NCBI RefSeq assembly: GCF_015999335.1
Contig: NZ_JAEACP010000033.1
Span: forward strand, 1-35,725
Direction of reading: 5' to 3'
Source of the DNA: Tabrizicola soli
Lineage (GTDB): Bacteria > Pseudomonadota > Alphaproteobacteria > Rhodobacterales > Rhodobacteraceae
DNA length: 35,725 bases
The notes under the pieces: model-generated
The model's input: the letters and a program-made list of their open reading frames with translations, nothing else
Databases searched by the model: none
Told to the model about the DNA's origin: nothing
Translations under genes and position numbers: made by a program
In this document: piece after piece, positions 22,942-30,907 of the stretch
How the letters are laid out: each line of letters opens with the position of its first letter
Position numbering within the stretch: position 1 is the first letter of the stretch

Positions 22942-24596
22942 GCCTGCCCTCCTTCCAGCCAGGTTCCGGTAGTGCGATCAAAGGATCCCGCGCGCAGGTC
23001 GTGGACGCCGGCCGTGATCTGCGGCTTGGCGATCTTGAGCGAGGCGGTGCGAGGGAAATCCTGAACAAAGGTGAAGAATCGCGGCACCTTGAACGGCGCA
23101 AGGCCTGCGGTCGCGGTGGCGATCACCGCCTCCAGCACCTGCGGACCGTGCGCGACACCTTCCTTCAGCTTGAGATAGGCCTTCACCTCTTCGCCGCGCA
23201 GCGGATCGGGCACGCCCACCACCGCCACCTCGGCCACGCCGGGGGCGGCGGCCAGCACCGTTTCGACCTCGCGCGCGGCGATGTTCTCGGCCGAGCGGCG
23301 GATCATGTCCTTCTTGCGGCCGACGATGTAGAAGAACCCCTCGTCATCCTGGCGGAACAGGTCGCCAGTCGCGAACCATCCGTCCTTCAGAGCCTCTGCC
23401 GTGGCCTCGGGATTGTTGTAGTAGCCCAGCATGATGCCCGGCCCCCGGATCTGCAACTCGCCGATCCCGCCCGGCGGGACGGGCTGGCCCGCCTCGTCGA
23501 CGATCCGGCATTCGCGGAAGGGGCAGGGCAGCCCGCAGCTGCCCGAGCCTACCTTGTCGGCCCGTTCGACGGGCGCGAACATGGCGGGCCCGATCTCGGT
23601 CATCCCGAAAGCCTCGCGCGCGTTCAGGTCGAACCGCGCCTCAAGCCCGGCGTGAAGATCGCGCGGGCAGCCATAGATATTCGCGCGGATGACATGGTTG
23701 TCGGCGTCATGCGGCTGCGGCTCCATCCCGTGCAGGACCCAAGGCAGCAGGCAGAACTCGATGTCGAAATCGCGCAGCCACTGGCTGAAGCGGCTGGTCG
23801 ACTGGCGCGCCGCCACGAACAGCGTGCCGCGCTGGTACATGGTCATCAGCAACAGCCATTGCGGGTCCATGTAGAAGAACGGGGTCGAGGCCAGGATGCG
23901 GCGATAGACTCGCCCGTCGCGGAAGGCGTTCACCTTCCCGGCCGAGATCCAGTAGCGCTGGCTTAGCATGCAGCCCTTGGGAAAGCCGCTGGTGCCCGAA
24001 GTGAACTGGATGTTCAGCAGGTCGTCATGGCCAACGGGCAGCGGGGCTTCGAAACGGTCGGTTGGATCGGCCGCCAGCGTTTCCCAGACATGCGCGCCCT
24101 TGGCTGCACCGCCACCCGCCACGATCATCCGGTGCGCGGGGGTCGAGACCAGCCCCTCGGCATGGGCCTGATCCAGCGTGGCGCGGGTGTCGGCATGGGT
24201 CACGACCCATTCGGCCTCGGCCACCTGCATGACATGGGCAATCTCGCGCGGGGTATAGGCCGGGTTGATCGGCAGCATCACCGCCCCGATGCGCCCCAGC
24301 GCCAGCCAGGTCAGCGGAAAGGCTGGAATGTTCGGGAGCATCACCCCCACATGGGTGCCCTTGGTGATGCCCAGTGCCACCAGCCGCGCCGCCAGCCCGT
24401 TCACCACCTGGCGCATCCGGGCATAGGTGATCGTCTCCCCCGCCTCGAAGAAGTTCCACAGGATACGGTCGCCCGCCTCGTCCGCGGCGGCGTCGATCAG
24501 GGCGCCGATGTTCTCGGGCAGCGGCTCGGCCTCGATCTGGCGGCGGCGTTCCTCATAGGGAACGACGGGTTGGGCGAGGATGTCGTCCTTCCACAT
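22938..24596 (-). CDS. AMP-forming acyl-CoA ligase (CaiC-like)
   Basis: This 552-residue ANL-superfamily enzyme has the phosphate loop FTSGTSGFPKG, A5-type motif EAFGMTEIG, A7/A8 motifs DGWFATGDLFRQDDEGFFYI and GRKKDMIRRSAENIAAREVE, and a C-terminal lysine segment ending the adenylation chemistry (FPRTASLKIAK). It adenylates a carboxylate and transfers it to CoA. The overall likeness is to crotonobetaine/carnitine-CoA ligase and related Rhodobacterales ligases. GGAG sits upstream of ATG 24596. A strong terminator separates it from the aldehyde dehydrogenase, so it may use its own promoter within 24597-24671 or depend on read-through. Confidence 0.9.
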   Translation of the reverse strand: MWKDDILAQPVVPYEERRRQIEAEPLPENIGALIDAAADEAGDRILWNFFEAGETITYARMRQVVNGLAARLVALGITKGTHVGVMLPNIPAFPLTWLALGRIGAVMLPINPAYTPREIAHVMQVAEAEWVVTHADTRATLDQAHAEGLVSTPAHRMIVAGGGAAKGAHVWETLAADPTDRFEAPLPVGHDDLLNIQFTSGTSGFPKGCMLSQRYWISAGKVNAFRDGRVYRRILASTPFFYMDPQWLLLMTMYQRGTLFVAARQSTSRFSQWLRDFDIEFCLLPWVLHGMEPQPHDADNHVIRANIYGCPRDLHAGLEARFDLNAREAFGMTEIGPAMFAPVERADKVGSGSCGLPCPFRECRIVDEAGQPVPPGGIGELQIRGPGIMLGYYNNPEATAEALKDGWFATGDLFRQDDEGFFYIVGRKKDMIRRSAENIAAREVETVLAAAPGVAEVAVVGVPDPLRGEEVKAYLKLKEGVAHGPQVLEAVIATATAGLAPFKVPRFFTFVQDFPRTASLKIAKPQITAGVHDLRAGSFDRTTGTWLEGGQA

Positions 24597-24626
24597 GGGC
24601 GGCTCCGATCAGGACTGCAAAGGTCG

Positions 24627-24660
24627 AAAAAAGCCGCCCCGGCCGGTGGCACGGGGCGGC
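24627..24660 (-). terminator. Rho-independent terminator after the aldehyde dehydrogenase
   Basis: On the minus strand a perfect 9-bp stem (24652-24660 with 24633-24641, GCCGCCCCG) with a 10-base loop is followed by six T residues (24632-24627). It lies 11 bases after the stop of the aldehyde dehydrogenase gene and should end most aminotransferase/dehydrogenase transcripts before the ligase gene. Confidence 0.85.
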
Positions 24661-24671
24661 CAGTCAGGGGT

Positions 24672-26159
24672 TCAGTGCGAGAACCAGATCGCCTTGAAGT
24701 CGGTGTATTTGTCCATCGCATGCAAGGACTTGTCGCGACCGAAGCCCGATTGCTTGAACCCGCCGAACGGCACCGCCATCGACCCGCGGTCAAAGCAGTT
24801 GACCCAGACCACGCCCGCGCGGATCGCCTTGGCGGCGCGGTGGGCGTTCTTCACCGACCCGGTCCAGACGGCACCGGCAAGGCCGTAGATCGTGTCGTTC
24901 GCGACCTCCATCGCCTCGTCGAAGCCGTTGACCGTGATGGCCGACAGGACGGGGCCGAAGATTTCCTCCTGGGCGATCTTCATCCCGTTCGTCACGCCGT
25001 CGAAGATCGTCGGCTCGATGAAGTAACCTCCGGTTTCGGTGCGCACGCGGTTTCCGCCCATCACGGTGCTTGCACCCTCGGCCCGGCCTGCGTCGATGTA
25101 GCCCATCACGCGGTCCATCTGCTCTTCGCTGACGATCGAGCCCATGCGCGTCGCCGGGTTCAGCGGATCGCCCGGCGCAAAGACCTTGGCCTGCGCCGCG
25201 ATCTTCTCCAGCAGCGCGTCGCGCACCTTGGCGTCGACGATCAGGCGGCTGCCGGCGTTGCAGACCTGTCCGGTGTTGGCGAAGATCCCCGCCGCGATCC
25301 CGGCCGCCGCCGCGTCCAGGTCGTCGCAATCCGCAAGTACGACCTGCGGCGACTTGCCCCCCAGTTCCAGCCCGATGCGCTTGATGTTCGACTGGCCGGA
25401 ATACTGCATGAAATATTTGCCGACCTCGGTCGAGCCGGTGAAGCCCACGCAATCCACGTCCATGTGCAGACCCAGCGCCTTGCCCGCGATATGGCCAAAG
25501 CCCGGCACCACGTTCAGCACGCCCGGCGGAATGCCCGCCTCGATTGCCAGCTCGCCGAACTTCAGCGCGGTGAAGGGCGACTGTTCCGCCGGCTTCAGGA
25601 TGACCGAGTTGCCGGTCGCCAAGGCCGGGCCCAGTTTCCAGGCCGCCATCGACATCGGATAGTTCCACGGCACCACCGCCGCGACGACGCCAAGCGGTTC
25701 GCGCACCACAAGGGTGGTCATGTCATGGGCGGTGGCCGCGACCTCGCCATAGACCTTGTCGATCGCCTCGGCATACCAGGCGATGCAGGCGGCCGCGCTG
25801 ACCACGTCGCCGTTGTAGGCATTGGCGATCGGCTTGCCGACGTTCAACGTCTCCAGCAGGGCCAGTTCCTCGCGGTTGGCAAGGATCAGCTCCGAGAACT
25901 TCAGCAGGATGCGCCTGCGGTCGGCCGGGGCCATCCGCGACCAGCTGCCCGCGTTGAACGCCTTGCGGGCCGAGCGCACCGCCACGTCCACATCGGCCGC
26001 ATTGCATGAGGCGACGCCGATCAACAGGCGCCCGTCGCCGGGGTAGACACAAGGGAAGGTCTCGCCTGACAGACTGTCGACATATTGGCCGTCGATGAAG
26101 GGGCGATAGGGAAGCTTTGCGGCCTTGGCGCGCGCATGCCAGTCGATGTTCTGCAGCAT
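24672..26159 (-). CDS. Aldehyde dehydrogenase (PuuC/KauB-like)
   Basis: This 495-residue NAD(P)-dependent aldehyde dehydrogenase has catalytic Cys300 (NTGQVCNAGSR), Glu265 (GLELGGKSP), the substrate-anchoring PWNYPMSMAAWK segment and the cofactor motif FTGSTEVGK. The C-terminal ending (KYTDFKAIWFSH) is typical of the gamma-glutamyl-GABA-aldehyde / guanidinobutyraldehyde / 3-aminopropionaldehyde group (PuuC, KauB), near the betaine-aldehyde group. It should turn the aldehyde formed by the upstream aminotransferase into the carboxylic acid. AGGAA precedes ATG 26159, and the aminotransferase stop is 39 bases upstream, so the two are co-transcribed. No oddity is seen in the key residues. Confidence 0.93.
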   Translation of the reverse strand: MLQNIDWHARAKAAKLPYRPFIDGQYVDSLSGETFPCVYPGDGRLLIGVASCNAADVDVAVRSARKAFNAGSWSRMAPADRRRILLKFSELILANREELALLETLNVGKPIANAYNGDVVSAAACIAWYAEAIDKVYGEVAATAHDMTTLVVREPLGVVAAVVPWNYPMSMAAWKLGPALATGNSVILKPAEQSPFTALKFGELAIEAGIPPGVLNVVPGFGHIAGKALGLHMDVDCVGFTGSTEVGKYFMQYSGQSNIKRIGLELGGKSPQVVLADCDDLDAAAAGIAAGIFANTGQVCNAGSRLIVDAKVRDALLEKIAAQAKVFAPGDPLNPATRMGSIVSEEQMDRVMGYIDAGRAEGASTVMGGNRVRTETGGYFIEPTIFDGVTNGMKIAQEEIFGPVLSAITVNGFDEAMEVANDTIYGLAGAVWTGSVKNAHRAAKAIRAGVVWVNCFDRGSMAVPFGGFKQSGFGRDKSLHAMDKYTDFKAIWFSH

Positions 26160-26198
26160 TTTCGGGGTTCCTGTCGTTGTTTTTAGGTGTCGGGGGCC

Positions 26199-27590
26199 TC
26201 AGCCGACCGCCGCTTCCTTTGATGTCAGCCCATGCGCCGCACCCACTTCGCTGATCGCCTGGCGCAGGATGGCGACGATGTCGTCGATCTGGGCACGGGT
26301 GATGATGAGCGGCGGTGAGATCACGCAGAGATCGCCCAGCGGCCGGACGATCAGCCCAAGCTCGAAGCAGCGCTCGTCGATCTTGCGCGTGAAGGCCTTG
26401 TCGTCGTCGTTGCCGTCGGCGCGGGTCGGATCCAGCAGGCACTGCACGCAGCCCACGAGGCCCACGGCGCGCGTGTCGGCCACGCCGGGAAGGTCCAGCA
26501 GCGATGCCAGGGCGTCGGCGAAATAGCCCGAGATCTCGCGGGCATGTTCCACGACGCCCTCGCGTTCCATAAGCTCGATGTTGGCTAGGGCTGCCGCGCA
26601 GGACACCGGATGGTTGGTGTAGGTGTAGCCGTTGGTGAACCAGCTGCCCTTGGCGTTTTCGCCCGAGATGCGAGCCATGACCTTATCGGAGATCGCAAGC
26701 CCCCCCAGCGGAACATAGCCCGAGGTGACGCCCTTGGCGAAGGTGATGATGTCGGGCACGACGCCAAAAACCTTCTCCGACGCGAACCATTCCCCGCAGC
26801 GGCCAAAGCCCGTCACCACCTCGTCCGAGATATACAGAATGTCGTGCCGCTCGCAGACTTCCTTGAAGCGGGCGTGATAGCCCTTCGGCGGAATTATCAC
26901 CCCGCCCGAGGCCAGGATGGGTTCGGCAAGGAAGGCGGCGATGGTCTCGGGGCCGAGGTCCGCGATCCGGTCCTCGAATTCCTTTACCAGATCATCTAGG
27001 AACGCTTCCTGCGTGCGATTGCCGGCATGGCGCGGATTCGGGCTGGACAGGAACGAGATGCGGTCTTGCCTGATGTCGAAATTCGGCCAGTTGCCGGTGC
27101 GCCCAGTGCAGGCCGCCGTCAGCGCGGTCGAGCCATGGTAACCGTCGAAGCGCACGATGATCCGCTTCTTCTCGGGCCGGCCCAGGACGTTGTTGTAGAA
27201 CTCCGAGAAGCGAAGGGCGCTGTCCACGGCGGTCGATCCGCCGGTGGTGAAGAACACGCGATTCAGATCGCCCGGGGTAAGGGTCGCAATCTTCTCGGCC
27301 AGACGGGCCGCCGGACTGGTCGCCATGTACCAGGGCGAGGCATAGGGCAGGGCCATCGCCTGGTGCGCGATGGCATCGACAATCTCCTTTCGGCCATAGC
27401 CGACCTGCGCGCACCACATTCCGGCCGGCCCGTCGATCAGCCGTCGGCCATCGGCGGCATGGACATAGATCCCTTCCGCATGGGTAAGCACGGGCTGGGT
27501 GGCCGTACCAAGCCGCGCCATTTCCTGCGCGGGCAACAGCACATGTTCGCGCATCGCCGTCGCGACATCGTCCTGCCGGGTATCCGCCAT
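26199..27590 (-). CDS. Class III aminotransferase (SpuC-like, amine:pyruvate type)
   Basis: This 463-residue PLP enzyme has Lys286 ([11 protein letters not shown]) as Schiff-base lysine, Asp256 ([11 protein letters not shown]) for the pyridine nitrogen and [14 protein letters not shown] for phosphate binding. Its family covers putrescine-, beta-alanine- and omega-amino-acid:pyruvate transaminases, which convert a terminal amine to an aldehyde. The start is ATG 27590 with GGAAGAG just before it; the open frame runs far upstream, but that part antisenses the thiolase gene. It is divergent from the thiolase across the second BetI-like site. With the downstream PuuC-like dehydrogenase it forms the standard two-step amine-to-acid module. 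Confidence 0.93.
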   Translation of the reverse strand: MADTRQDDVATAMREHVLLPAQEMARLGTATQPVLTHAEGIYVHAADGRRLIDGPAGMWCAQVGYGRKEIVDAIAHQAMALPYASPWYMATSPAARLAEKIATLTPGDLNRVFFTTGGSTAVDSALRFSEFYNNVLGRPEKKRIIVRFDGYHGSTALTAACTGRTGNWPNFDIRQDRISFLSSPNPRHAGNRTQEAFLDDLVKEFEDRIADLGPETIAAFLAEPILASGGVIIPPKGYHARFKEVCERHDILYISDEVVTGFGRCGEWFASEKVFGVVPDIITFAKGVTSGYVPLGGLAISDKVMARISGENAKGSWFTNGYTYTNHPVSCAAALANIELMEREGVVEHAREISGYFADALASLLDLPGVADTRAVGLVGCVQCLLDPTRADGNDDDKAFTRKIDERCFELGLIVRPLGDLCVISPPLIITRAQIDDIVAILRQAISEVGAAHGLTSKEAAVG

Positions 27591-27676
27591 TGCTCTTCCT
27601 TTCCGTCTGGACTGCGGCACTTGCCTGACCGGCAGCGCCCCATGCCGAATGTTCTGGCGGTGGTGGGAGGCGAAGT

Positions 27677-27712
27677 CAACCTTTCTGATTGCCCGATCAA
27701 TCAAAAAGGTTG
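27677..27712. promoter_or_regulatory. BetI-like operator, site 2 (aminotransferase / thiolase divergent promoters)
   Basis: The core TGATTG-CCCGAT-CAATCA (27686-27703) matches site 1 at 17 of 18 positions. It is nested exactly within a second perfect repeat, CAACCTTT (27677-27684) and AAAGGTTG (27705-27712), sharing the same centre. The whole 36-bp element lies between the aminotransferase and thiolase starts and touches the -35 box of the thiolase promoter. Repression of both directions by the TetR-type regulator is the natural reading. Confidence 0.7.
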
Positions 27713-27738
27713 CGCAGGTTTCGATCTGCTCGTTATGT
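27710..27738 (+). promoter_or_regulatory. Candidate promoter of the thiolase operon
   Basis: TTGCGC (27710-27715) and TTATGT (27733-27738) are spaced by 17 bases, about 90 bases before the thiolase ATG. The -35 box overlaps the right arm of the palindrome ending at 27712. Confidence 0.45.
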
Positions 27739-27827
27739 TCCCTGCTGTCGAAAGGCGGTGGGCTCTGCCTTCTCCCAAAGCGGGTGATGGGCAAAGTCCT
27801 GAAACAGATTGAAACTGGAGAGACCCG

Positions 27828-29033
27828 ATGTCCGGAGCATGGCTGATCGACGGAGTCCGTACCCCCTTTGGCCGCTATGGCGGTGCGTTGGCCTCGGTGC
27901 GCGCCGATGATCTGGCGGCCCTGCCGTTGCGTGAGCTTGTCGACCGGCATCCGGCGCTGGATGCGTCTCGCCTCGACGACGTCATTTACGGCTGCGTAAA
28001 CCAGGCGGGCGAGGACAACCGCAATGTCGCCCGGATGGCCGCGCTGCTCGCCGGCCTCCCCGTCACGGTCCCGGGCGTCACTGTAAACCGGTTGTGCGGG
28101 TCCGGGCTTGAAGCCCTGGGTCAGGCGGCACGGTCGATACGTACCGGAGAGGCCGACCTGATTGTTGCTGGTGGTGTCGAGCACATGACACGGGCCCCTT
28201 TCGTTCTGCCCAAATCCGAGAGTGCCTTCTCCCGCAAGGCGGCGATGGAAGATAGCACGATCGGATGGCGCTTCGTGAACCCAAGGATGCAGGCGGCCCA
28301 CGGCACGCACTCGATGCCGGAGACGGCAGACAACCTGGCCGCCGAGCACGGCATCACGCGCGCAGATCAGGACGCTTTCGCCTTGCGCAGCCAGCAACGC
28401 TGGGCCGCGGCTCAAGCCGCCGGACTGTTCTCCGAGGAAATCGTGCCGATCACGATTCAGCAGGCACGCGGAGAACCCGTTGTATTCACCACGGACGAGC
28501 ACCCGAAGCCCTTGACTTCGCCCGAAGGATTGTTGCGCCTGCGCGGCCTCAACGGACCGGAACTGACGGTGACGGCCGGCAACGCCTCGGGCGTGAACGA
28601 CGGCGCAGCGACATTGATGGTCGCGTCCGAGGCGGCCCTCCACGAACACGGACTAACGCCCCGCGCGCGGATCGTCGGCATGGCTGTCGCAGGAGTTGAG
28701 CCGCGCATCATGGGCTACGGACCGGTGCCAGCGGTGCGCAAGCTACTGCATCGCACCGGCCTTACCCTGGCCCAGATGGACGTCATTGAGATAAATGAAG
28801 CATTCGCCGCCCAAGTGCTCGCGGTGACGCGTGCCCTTGGTTTGCCGGACGATGCACCTCAGGTGAACCCGAACGGTGGCGCCATAGCCGTCGGTCACCC
28901 ATTGGGAGCGAGCGGGATCCGCCTTGCGCTGACCTCGGTGAACGAACTGCATCGCCGCGGCGGCCGCCTTGCCTTGTGCGCCATGTGCATCGGCGTTGGC
29001 CAGGGCATCGCGATGGTCTTGGAAAGACCTTGA
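27828..29033 (+). CDS. Acyl-CoA thiolase, beta-ketoadipyl-CoA thiolase (PcaF/PaaJ)-like
   Basis: This 401-residue thiolase has nucleophile Cys90 ([12 protein letters not shown]), His357 (GHPLGASG) and Cys387 ([10 protein letters not shown]). The whole sequence follows the PcaF pattern closely: [39 protein letters not shown], and a [13 protein letters not shown] segment. PcaF/PaaJ cleave 3-oxoadipyl-CoA to succinyl-CoA and acetyl-CoA, so a C6 dicarboxylyl-CoA is a reasonable but unproved substrate. GGAGAG precedes ATG 27828. Immediately after the stop the sequence switches to the interior of an OppF-type gene, which marks a recombination point. The gene is divergent from the aminotransferase. 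Confidence 0.92.
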   Translation: MSGAWLIDGVRTPFGRYGGALASVRADDLAALPLRELVDRHPALDASRLDDVIYGCVNQAGEDNRNVARMAALLAGLPVTVPGVTVNRLCGSGLEALGQAARSIRTGEADLIVAGGVEHMTRAPFVLPKSESAFSRKAAMEDSTIGWRFVNPRMQAAHGTHSMPETADNLAAEHGITRADQDAFALRSQQRWAAAQAAGLFSEEIVPITIQQARGEPVVFTTDEHPKPLTSPEGLLRLRGLNGPELTVTAGNASGVNDGAATLMVASEAALHEHGLTPRARIVGMAVAGVEPRIMGYGPVPAVRKLLHRTGLTLAQMDVIEINEAFAAQVLAVTRALGLPDDAPQVNPNGGAIAVGHPLGASGIRLALTSVNELHRRGGRLALCAMCIGVGQGIAMVLERP

Positions 29034-29039
29034 CCATGA

Positions 29040-29594
29040 ACTTATCCGCATGCCCTGTCCGGCGGCCAGCGCCAGCGTGTGGTGATCGCCCGCGCCCTTA
29101 CCCTGCGACCAGAGCTGTTGGTTCTGGACGAACTCGTGTCGGCGCTTGACGTGTCGGTGCAGGCCGGAGTGCTGAACCTGCTCAAGGACATCCAGCGCGA
29201 CTTTGGCACCGCCTTCCTGTTCATTGCGCATGACCTGTCGGTCGTGCAGCACATCTCGCACCGGGTGGCGGTCATGTACCTGGGCAAGATCGTCGAGATC
29301 GCCGACAAGCGGCACCTCTACTCGGCGCCGCTGCACCCCTACACCCAGGCGCTGATGTCGGCGGTGCCGCTGGCGGACCCGCCGCGCGAACGCAATCGGG
29401 CGCGCATCGTGCTGAAGGGGGATTTGCCCAGTCCGATCAACCCGCCGTCCGGCTGCCGGTTCAGGACGCGCTGTCCAATCGCGCAACCCCTTTGCGCCGA
29501 ACGGGAACCGCCACTGGCCGATCACGCCGCAGGCCATGCGGTTGCCTGCCATTTCCCCAACGCCCGCGAAACGGGCCTGGCCGCCACTGGCTGA
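29040..29594 (+). pseudogene. 5'-truncated OppF/DppF-type ABC ATPase
   Basis: In frame with 29079, the sequence starts abruptly after an in-frame TGA (29037-29039) at [14 protein letters not shown], the ABC signature region. It then carries Walker B ([12 protein letters not shown]), the H-loop ([15 protein letters not shown]) and a complete OppF C-terminus with [10 protein letters not shown] and a final cysteine/histidine pair (ACHFPN). The Walker A half, about 150 residues, is missing. Walker B has Leu where Pro is usual (DELVSALD). A GTG at 29079 could give a 171-residue product, but it could not bind ATP normally. This is a relic of a second peptide transporter, cut when the thiolase segment was joined to it. 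Confidence 0.85.
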
Positions 29595-29620
29595 AACAGG
29601 AACGAGGGAGGACCGAGACG

Positions 29621-30901
29621 ATGCAGACCCTGCCGCTGGAAAGGATCAAGGTGCTGGACCTCACTCGGGTTCTGGCCGGACCCTGGACGACCATGAGCCT
29701 GGCCGATCTGGGGGCCGAGGTCTGGAAGATCGAGAACATCAAGGGCGACGACGACACGCGCGCCTGGTCGGTGCCCGGCTACAAGGGCGTCAGCACCTAT
29801 TTCCTCTGCGCCAACCGCGGCAAGCACAGCATCGCACTTGACCTGAAATCTGCCGAAGGTCGGGCCATCGTTCTGGAGCTTGCGGCCCGTGCCGATGTGG
29901 TCGTGGAAAACTTCCGTGCCGGAACGGTGGACCGGCTGGGCATCAGCTACGAGGATATCTCCAGGATCAACCCGGGCGTCGTCTACTGCTCGATCTCGGG
30001 CTATGGCCAGACCGGCCCCGAAGCCAAGCGGCCCGGCTATGACTTCATCATGCAGGCGGAAAGCGGGCTCATGTCGATCACCGGGCAGGCGGACGGGCCG
30101 CCGAACCGCCTGGGCGTGGCCTTCACCGATGTCGTCGCGGGGATGGTCGCCACGCAGTCCATCCTGGCCGCACTGTACCAGTGGCGGGATACCGGCAAGG
30201 GCCAGTTCATCGACGTGGCCCTGCTGGACGCGGCGCTGAACCTGCTGATCAACGTCGGCACCGCCTATCTGAACGCCGGCGTCGAGGCGACGCGCTACGG
30301 CAACGCGCATCCGACCGTGGTGCCGTATCAGCTGTTCACCGCCACGGACGGGCCGTTCGCGCTGGCGGTCGGCAATGATCGCATGTTCGCCGATTTCTGC
30401 GAAAAGGTCATCGACCGCCCCGATCTGGCCCGCGACCCGCGCTATGTCACCTCGCACCAGCGCGCGCTGAACCGGCCGGCATTGCTGGACGAGATCCAGG
30501 CCATCATCGCGACCCGGCCGTCCGCGCATTGGCTGGAGACCTGTCTGGCGGCCGATGTGCCGGCCGGGCCGGTGAAATCGGTGTCCGAGGCGCTGAGTGC
30601 GGCGTCGGTTGTGGAACGGGGGGTCATCCAGACGCTGGAGCATCCCGAACTTGGCCCGGTCTCGCTGATCCGGCCCGCGCAGGGGCTGGCGGCACAGGCT
30701 GGCCGCACCGCCAAGGCGCCGCCCCTTCTGGGCGAGGATACGCGCGCGGTCCTGCGCGACGTGCTGGGCTTCGATGCCGCGCGGATCGAGACGCTGATCG
30801 CCCAGGGCGCGGTCGCCTGCCGCGATCTGGCCCCGGCCTCTGCCACGGTTACGTTGGATGTTGCGGCCCGGCCCACCGCAGAGCTACGGGCAACGGAGTA
30901 A
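29621..30901 (+). CDS. CaiB/BaiF-type CoA-transferase (family III)
   Basis: This 426-residue family III CoA-transferase has the N-terminal nucleotide-like CoA-binding segment ([20 protein letters not shown], then [10 protein letters not shown]). The catalytic aspartate is Asp141 in [13 protein letters not shown]. The family moves CoA between acids, for example gamma-butyrobetaine/carnitine, oxalate/formate or succinate and an organic acid. The start is ATG 29621 with GAGGGAGG upstream; the longer frame to 29492 overlaps the ATPase relic. The C-terminal ~40 residues ([13 protein letters not shown]) look like an extension beyond the usual ~400. FadB-like coding starts 6 bases later, so the transferase probably supplies acyl-CoA to it. 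Confidence 0.9.
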   Translation: MQTLPLERIKVLDLTRVLAGPWTTMSLADLGAEVWKIENIKGDDDTRAWSVPGYKGVSTYFLCANRGKHSIALDLKSAEGRAIVLELAARADVVVENFRAGTVDRLGISYEDISRINPGVVYCSISGYGQTGPEAKRPGYDFIMQAESGLMSITGQADGPPNRLGVAFTDVVAGMVATQSILAALYQWRDTGKGQFIDVALLDAALNLLINVGTAYLNAGVEATRYGNAHPTVVPYQLFTATDGPFALAVGNDRMFADFCEKVIDRPDLARDPRYVTSHQRALNRPALLDEIQAIIATRPSAHWLETCLAADVPAGPVKSVSEALSAASVVERGVIQTLEHPELGPVSLIRPAQGLAAQAGRTAKAPPLLGEDTRAVLRDVLGFDAARIETLIAQGAVACRDLAPASATVTLDVAARPTAELRATE

Positions 30902-30907
30902 GCCGCG

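Noticed and set aside
24027-26009. Plus-strand open frame of 660 codons opposite the aldehyde dehydrogenase and ligase
   Set aside because: Shadow frame: the sequence is rich in Arg, His, Gly and Asp without a family pattern, and the opposite-strand genes have full catalytic motifs.
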